This document shows positions 5,141 through 7,274 of a DNA stretch of 7,274 nucleotides, in pieces. Made by a program: the position numbers and the translations under genes. The notes below the pieces were generated by a model. That model did not search any database. It saw only the letters and a list, made by a program, of their open reading frames with translations, and was not told where the DNA came from. Origin of the DNA: Halodesulfurarchaeum sp. GTDB taxonomy: Archaea; Halobacteriota; Halobacteria; Halobacteriales; Halobacteriaceae. The stretch is taken from the NCBI GenBank assembly GCA_018334775.1, contig JAGXLJ010000054.1, forward strand, positions 1 to 7,274. The letters are read 5' to 3'. How positions within the stretch are numbered: position 1 is the stretch's first letter; every line of letters begins with the position of its first letter.

Positions 5141-6376
5141 TTAGATCGCGAGCGGGACGAAGAGTACGCCCATCAGGTGCACCCGTTTGCTGTCGAAAAC
5201 CACCGGAACATACCCAACGAGTGCGGCGACGCTGAGGACGAGGACACCAACTGGCCCCGTAAATATCCCTGCAAGGACGGCGAGCAGGACCCCGACGCTA
5301 ACGGAGAGAAGCGTGCTATCGACGAGTCCGACGAGTTCGAAGTATCGATCTCCAAGTGTTGGGACGAGGACGACTGCGACCGCGGCCGCACTGAGGATCG
5401 CGACCAAAAGGAGCGGCAGATTTGGCGGGAGTTTCGCCTCTTCGAAGGCAACGAGGACCCCCGTTCGTGGTGCACCAAGGGCGATGAGCGCGAACAGTGC
5501 AAACACTGTGTTGGCCGTATTGACCCCACTCACCGTCACAATGAAGCCTCTATCGCCTGCTTCGCCGGGGAGTCCGACGAACGCAATGACAGCTGCAACA
5601 GCCGCTGAGACGCCCGGGATGTAGGCGACGACGGCCCCGGCGCTGGCGCCGAGGAGGGTCCAATTCCCGAGGGTTCGTGGGTCAGTCGCGAGTGTGGTCC
5701 CAGTCTGTGGCGGAATGCCACCCCCTCTGGCCGCTAGGACCAAAATGGGGATGCCGAAAAGCCCGGAGAGCAGCGGCAGTAGCATGTCTCCTCCTGGAAG
5801 AATCCCTCCAGTTTCCACATCGAGGGTCAGGAGACCGAGGAAGCCACTCGCTCCAATCGCTATGATTGCTCCCATGCGGGCGCGGTTCGATTGTTCCGTG
5901 AGCACCATCACGAGGGCGACGGCAGCAAGTACGAGTCCGATATGCTTGATGAGAACGGGTGCGATTTTGGACATCCCCCAGGTTATCGGGGCCCCCAGGA
6001 CGACTGCAGTCAGGATAGCGCCGCCGCTACCCAGGGCCGAGAGCCGGAGTGCTTCTCGCCCCCGTCCGCCAAGCACGAGTCGATGGCCGGGAAGTGCAGA
6101 GACCGCCAAGGCAGCGTCTGGAACGCCGATAGCGAGGGTCGGGACGATGTCGAGAAACGAGTGCACGACCCCTGCAGCGAGAAGCGCGGCCCCGACGAGA
6201 TGGGGGTCCGCCGGAATTTGTGGGGCAATCGAGGCGAGCAGAATCGCGAGCGTGTTGACGTGAAGGCCCGGGGTCAACCCACTCGCGGTTCCGAGCACGA
6301 TTCCGCCACCAATAAAGCCAAGCGCGAGGGCCGCCCCACTGAGATTTGAGACGAACCTGACGCCGGCGACGTCCAT
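5141..6376 (-). CDS. TctA-family membrane transporter (archaeal stand-alone type)
   Basis: The 411-residue protein is strongly hydrophobic, with about ten or more membrane segments. It shows the TctA (PF01970, archaeal COG1784-type) signature twice: LGTASGLTPGLHVNTLAILL at 28-47 and AGAVVAYIPGVSAAVAAVIA at 247-266, the two Pro-Gly re-entrant motifs of an internally duplicated fold. SGVNTANT (283-290) follows the second motif. Bacterial TctA works with a TctB subunit and a periplasmic TctC binding protein for tricarboxylates. Neither is in the window, and archaeal relatives usually occur alone, so the substrate is open; an organic acid is a reasonable guess. The ATG at 6374-6376 is favoured over one at 6451: the extra 25 residues are polar and non-family, and a good TATA box lies 29 bases upstream of 6376. 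It is divergent from the hydantoinase-like gene. Confidence 0.88.
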   Translation of the reverse strand: MDVAGVRFVSNLSGAALALGFIGGGIVLGTASGLTPGLHVNTLAILLASIAPQIPADPHLVGAALLAAGVVHSFLDIVPTLAIGVPDAALAVSALPGHRLVLGGRGREALRLSALGSGGAILTAVVLGAPITWGMSKIAPVLIKHIGLVLAAVALVMVLTEQSNRARMGAIIAIGASGFLGLLTLDVETGGILPGGDMLLPLLSGLFGIPILVLAARGGGIPPQTGTTLATDPRTLGNWTLLGASAGAVVAYIPGVSAAVAAVIAFVGLPGEAGDRGFIVTVSGVNTANTVFALFALIALGAPRTGVLVAFEEAKLPPNLPLLLVAILSAAAVAVVLVPTLGDRYFELVGLVDSTLLSVSVGVLLAVLAGIFTGPVGVLVLSVAALVGYVPVVFDSKRVHLMGVLFVPLAI

Positions 6377-6385
6377 CGGGGTGGA

Positions 6386-6398
6386 ATGGTCCGACCAT
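6386..6398. promoter_or_regulatory. 13-base palindrome between the transporter's box and start, possible operator
   Basis: ATGGTC (6386-6391) and GACCAT (6393-6398) are exact reverse complements around one central C. The element sits between the transporter's TATA box (6402-6408) and its start codon, where a bound repressor would block initiation. It could also affect the divergent gene. The binding protein is unknown. Confidence 0.4.
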
Positions 6399-6401
6399 CG
6401 C

Positions 6402-6408
6402 TGATAAA
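6402..6408 (-). promoter_or_regulatory. TATA-like box for the TctA-family transporter
   Basis: On the minus strand the sequence reads TTTATCA, centred 29 bases before the ATG at 6376. This matches leaderless haloarchaeal promoter spacing and is the main reason for preferring the shorter protein. Confidence 0.6.
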
Positions 6409-6448
6409 CGCTCGCCCCAAGTCGCAGATTTGTGTGTCCGACGGAAGC

Positions 6449-6454
6449 CATAAG
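6449..6454 (+). promoter_or_regulatory. Weak TATA-like box for the hydantoinase/oxoprolinase-family gene
   Basis: CATAAG is centred 29 bases before the GTG at 6481, and no Shine-Dalgarno sequence precedes that codon. The spacing is right but the match is poor, so this is a tentative promoter. Confidence 0.35.
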
Positions 6455-6480
6455 GTGGGCCTCCTCGTTCTCGCCATTGT

Positions 6481-7274
6481 GTGATAGTCGGTATCGACAC
6501 TGGTGGGACGAACGTCGATGGAGTCGTCCTGGACAAGACCGGGATCTGTGGCACGGCCAAAGTCCCGAATACCGAAACTCGGGCGAGCATCGAGGAGGTC
6601 ATCGAAGCCCTCCGGGAGACCTGTGACCAGTTTTCGATCGATCGCGTGGTCGTCGCGACGACCCTGGTCGTCAATGCGGCGGTCCAGGATCGATTACCTC
6701 CCTGTACGAACATCGTCATCCCCGGACCGGGCTTGGCACCCGATCTGAGCTTCTTCGGCGCCGAAAACCACGCCGCAACAGGAGCGGTCGATCACCGGGG
6801 CCGAATCACGGAACAACTCTCCTACGAGGAAATCCCAACCTACGACGTTCGAGCAGTCACGGCGAAATTCTCGGACCGGAATCCGGAACTTGAACGATCT
6901 CTTGTTGCTGCATTCGATGCCGACCCGCAGGCGGTGGCGCTTGGCAACGAGTCCGGCGCCGGCCTCACCTTCCCCGAGCGAGCGGCGACAACTGTTGCAA
7001 ACGCCAGAGCCAAACCCGTCTTTTCCGCGTACGAACGAGCCGTTGAGCAAGCCATCACGGCCGCAGGCCTCGATGCGCCGGTCTACTACCTCAAAGGCGA
7101 CGGGGCAATGCTTGGAAGCGAAGCGATGCGAACCACTCCGGCACATACGATCCGGAGTGGCTCGGCCGCGAGTGCGCTCGGGTTGGTCGCGCTTACGGCC
7201 ATGGACGCTGGCATCGCAGTCGATATCGGCGGGACCACCACGGACGTGAGCCGCGTCGCGGACGGCTTCCCGGA
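6481..7274 (+). CDS. Hydantoinase/oxoprolinase-family protein (HyuA-like), N-terminal part
   Basis: The frame is open to the window edge, giving 264 residues of a longer protein. Residues 3-10 (VGIDTGGT) form the first phosphate-binding loop of the actin/acetate-kinase-like ATPase fold. A second loop, VDIGGTTTDV, lies at 247-256, the spacing seen in N-methylhydantoinase A and 5-oxoprolinase relatives. Between them are a strand-rich block (IDRVVVATTLVVN, 53-65), NIVIPGPGLAP, an acidic helical region and VYYLKGDGAMLGSEAM (201-216). The family hydrolyses cyclic amides such as hydantoins or 5-oxoproline with ATP; members can also be acetone carboxylase-type subunits, so the exact substrate is not assigned. 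The GTG at 6481 starts MIVGIDTGGT as expected, and stop codons in other frames exclude the nearby GTG at 6479. It is divergent from a TctA-type transporter. A HyuB partner, if any, would lie beyond the edge. Confidence 0.88.
   Translation, partial: MIVGIDTGGTNVDGVVLDKTGICGTAKVPNTETRASIEEVIEALRETCDQFSIDRVVVATTLVVNAAVQDRLPPCTNIVIPGPGLAPDLSFFGAENHAATGAVDHRGRITEQLSYEEIPTYDVRAVTAKFSDRNPELERSLVAAFDADPQAVALGNESGAGLTFPERAATTVANARAKPVFSAYERAVEQAITAAGLDAPVYYLKGDGAMLGSEAMRTTPAHTIRSGSAASALGLVALTAMDAGIAVDIGGTTTDVSRVADGFP

Noticed and set aside
5126..5608. 160-codon open frame on the + strand
   Set aside because: Fully antisense to the transporter gene after its first few codons, with very polar shadow composition and no supporting start signals.
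6377..6451. Upstream extension of the TctA-family transporter by 25 codons
   Set aside because: The extra residues are polar and unlike the family, and they contain the TATA box and palindrome that suit the start at 6376.
6027..6719. 230-codon open frame on the minus strand
   Set aside because: It runs across the transporter's 5' part, the divergent promoter region and the hydantoinase-like gene; composition is Arg/Ser/Thr-rich and both overlapped genes have clear family motifs.
1..7274. Search for tRNA genes, CRISPR arrays, insertion sequences and defence-type genes
   Set aside because: No cloverleaf with a conserved T-arm, no regularly spaced repeats, no transposase and no toxin, nuclease or ATPase-effector gene set was seen; gene content is housekeeping and metabolic.

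Overview
The window looks like an ordinary chromosomal segment of a haloarchaeon (class Halobacteria). It is GC-rich, the predicted proteins are acidic, most starts sit 25-30 bases below an AT-rich box as expected for leaderless archaeal transcripts, and several proteins are recognisable haloarchaeal families. I cannot name the genus from sequence alone.

Layout, left to right. Bases 1-308 (+) hold the 3' end of a haloarchaeal protein of unknown function. Its stop codon overlaps, tail to tail, that of a small winged-helix regulator (305-670, -). The regulator is divergent from purA, adenylosuccinate synthetase (845-2158, +), and the 174-base gap between them carries both promoters and a palindrome cluster that could be an operator. 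Behind purA on the same strand come four genes with short gaps: a Trm112-type zinc protein (2220-2411), a two-TM membrane protein with an N-terminal beta-rich domain (2445-3071), a two-domain protein of unknown function (3115-3576) and cysS, cysteinyl-tRNA synthetase (3641-5122). cysS converges, with an 18-base gap, on a TctA-family membrane transporter (5141-6376, -). The transporter is divergent from a hydantoinase/oxoprolinase-family ATPase-fold protein (6481 to the window edge, +). No stretch over 300 bases lacks a gene. I see no tRNA, rRNA, CRISPR array or mobile element.

How the genes fit together. purA (AMP synthesis), the Trm112-like protein (activator of RNA and translation-factor methyltransferases) and cysS (tRNA charging) are housekeeping and translation-linked. 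The two unknown genes between the Trm112 gene and cysS are the least understood part of the cluster. They may simply be neighbours, since each gene seems to have its own promoter. A T-run box lies about 30 bases before each of three consecutive genes, as the identical 10-mer AGCTTTTTGC in two cases. The transporter/hydantoinase-like pair shares a 104-base divergent promoter region with an operator-like palindrome, suggesting joint control of uptake and processing of a small organic acid or cyclic amide; the substrate cannot be read from the sequence.

I found no convincing new defence, mobile or RNA-based system. The most checkable observations are the operator-like palindromes in both divergent promoter regions, a 10-bp perfect hairpin at a convergent gene end, the repeated T5 promoter boxes, and the conserved-looking unknown pair next to cysS.
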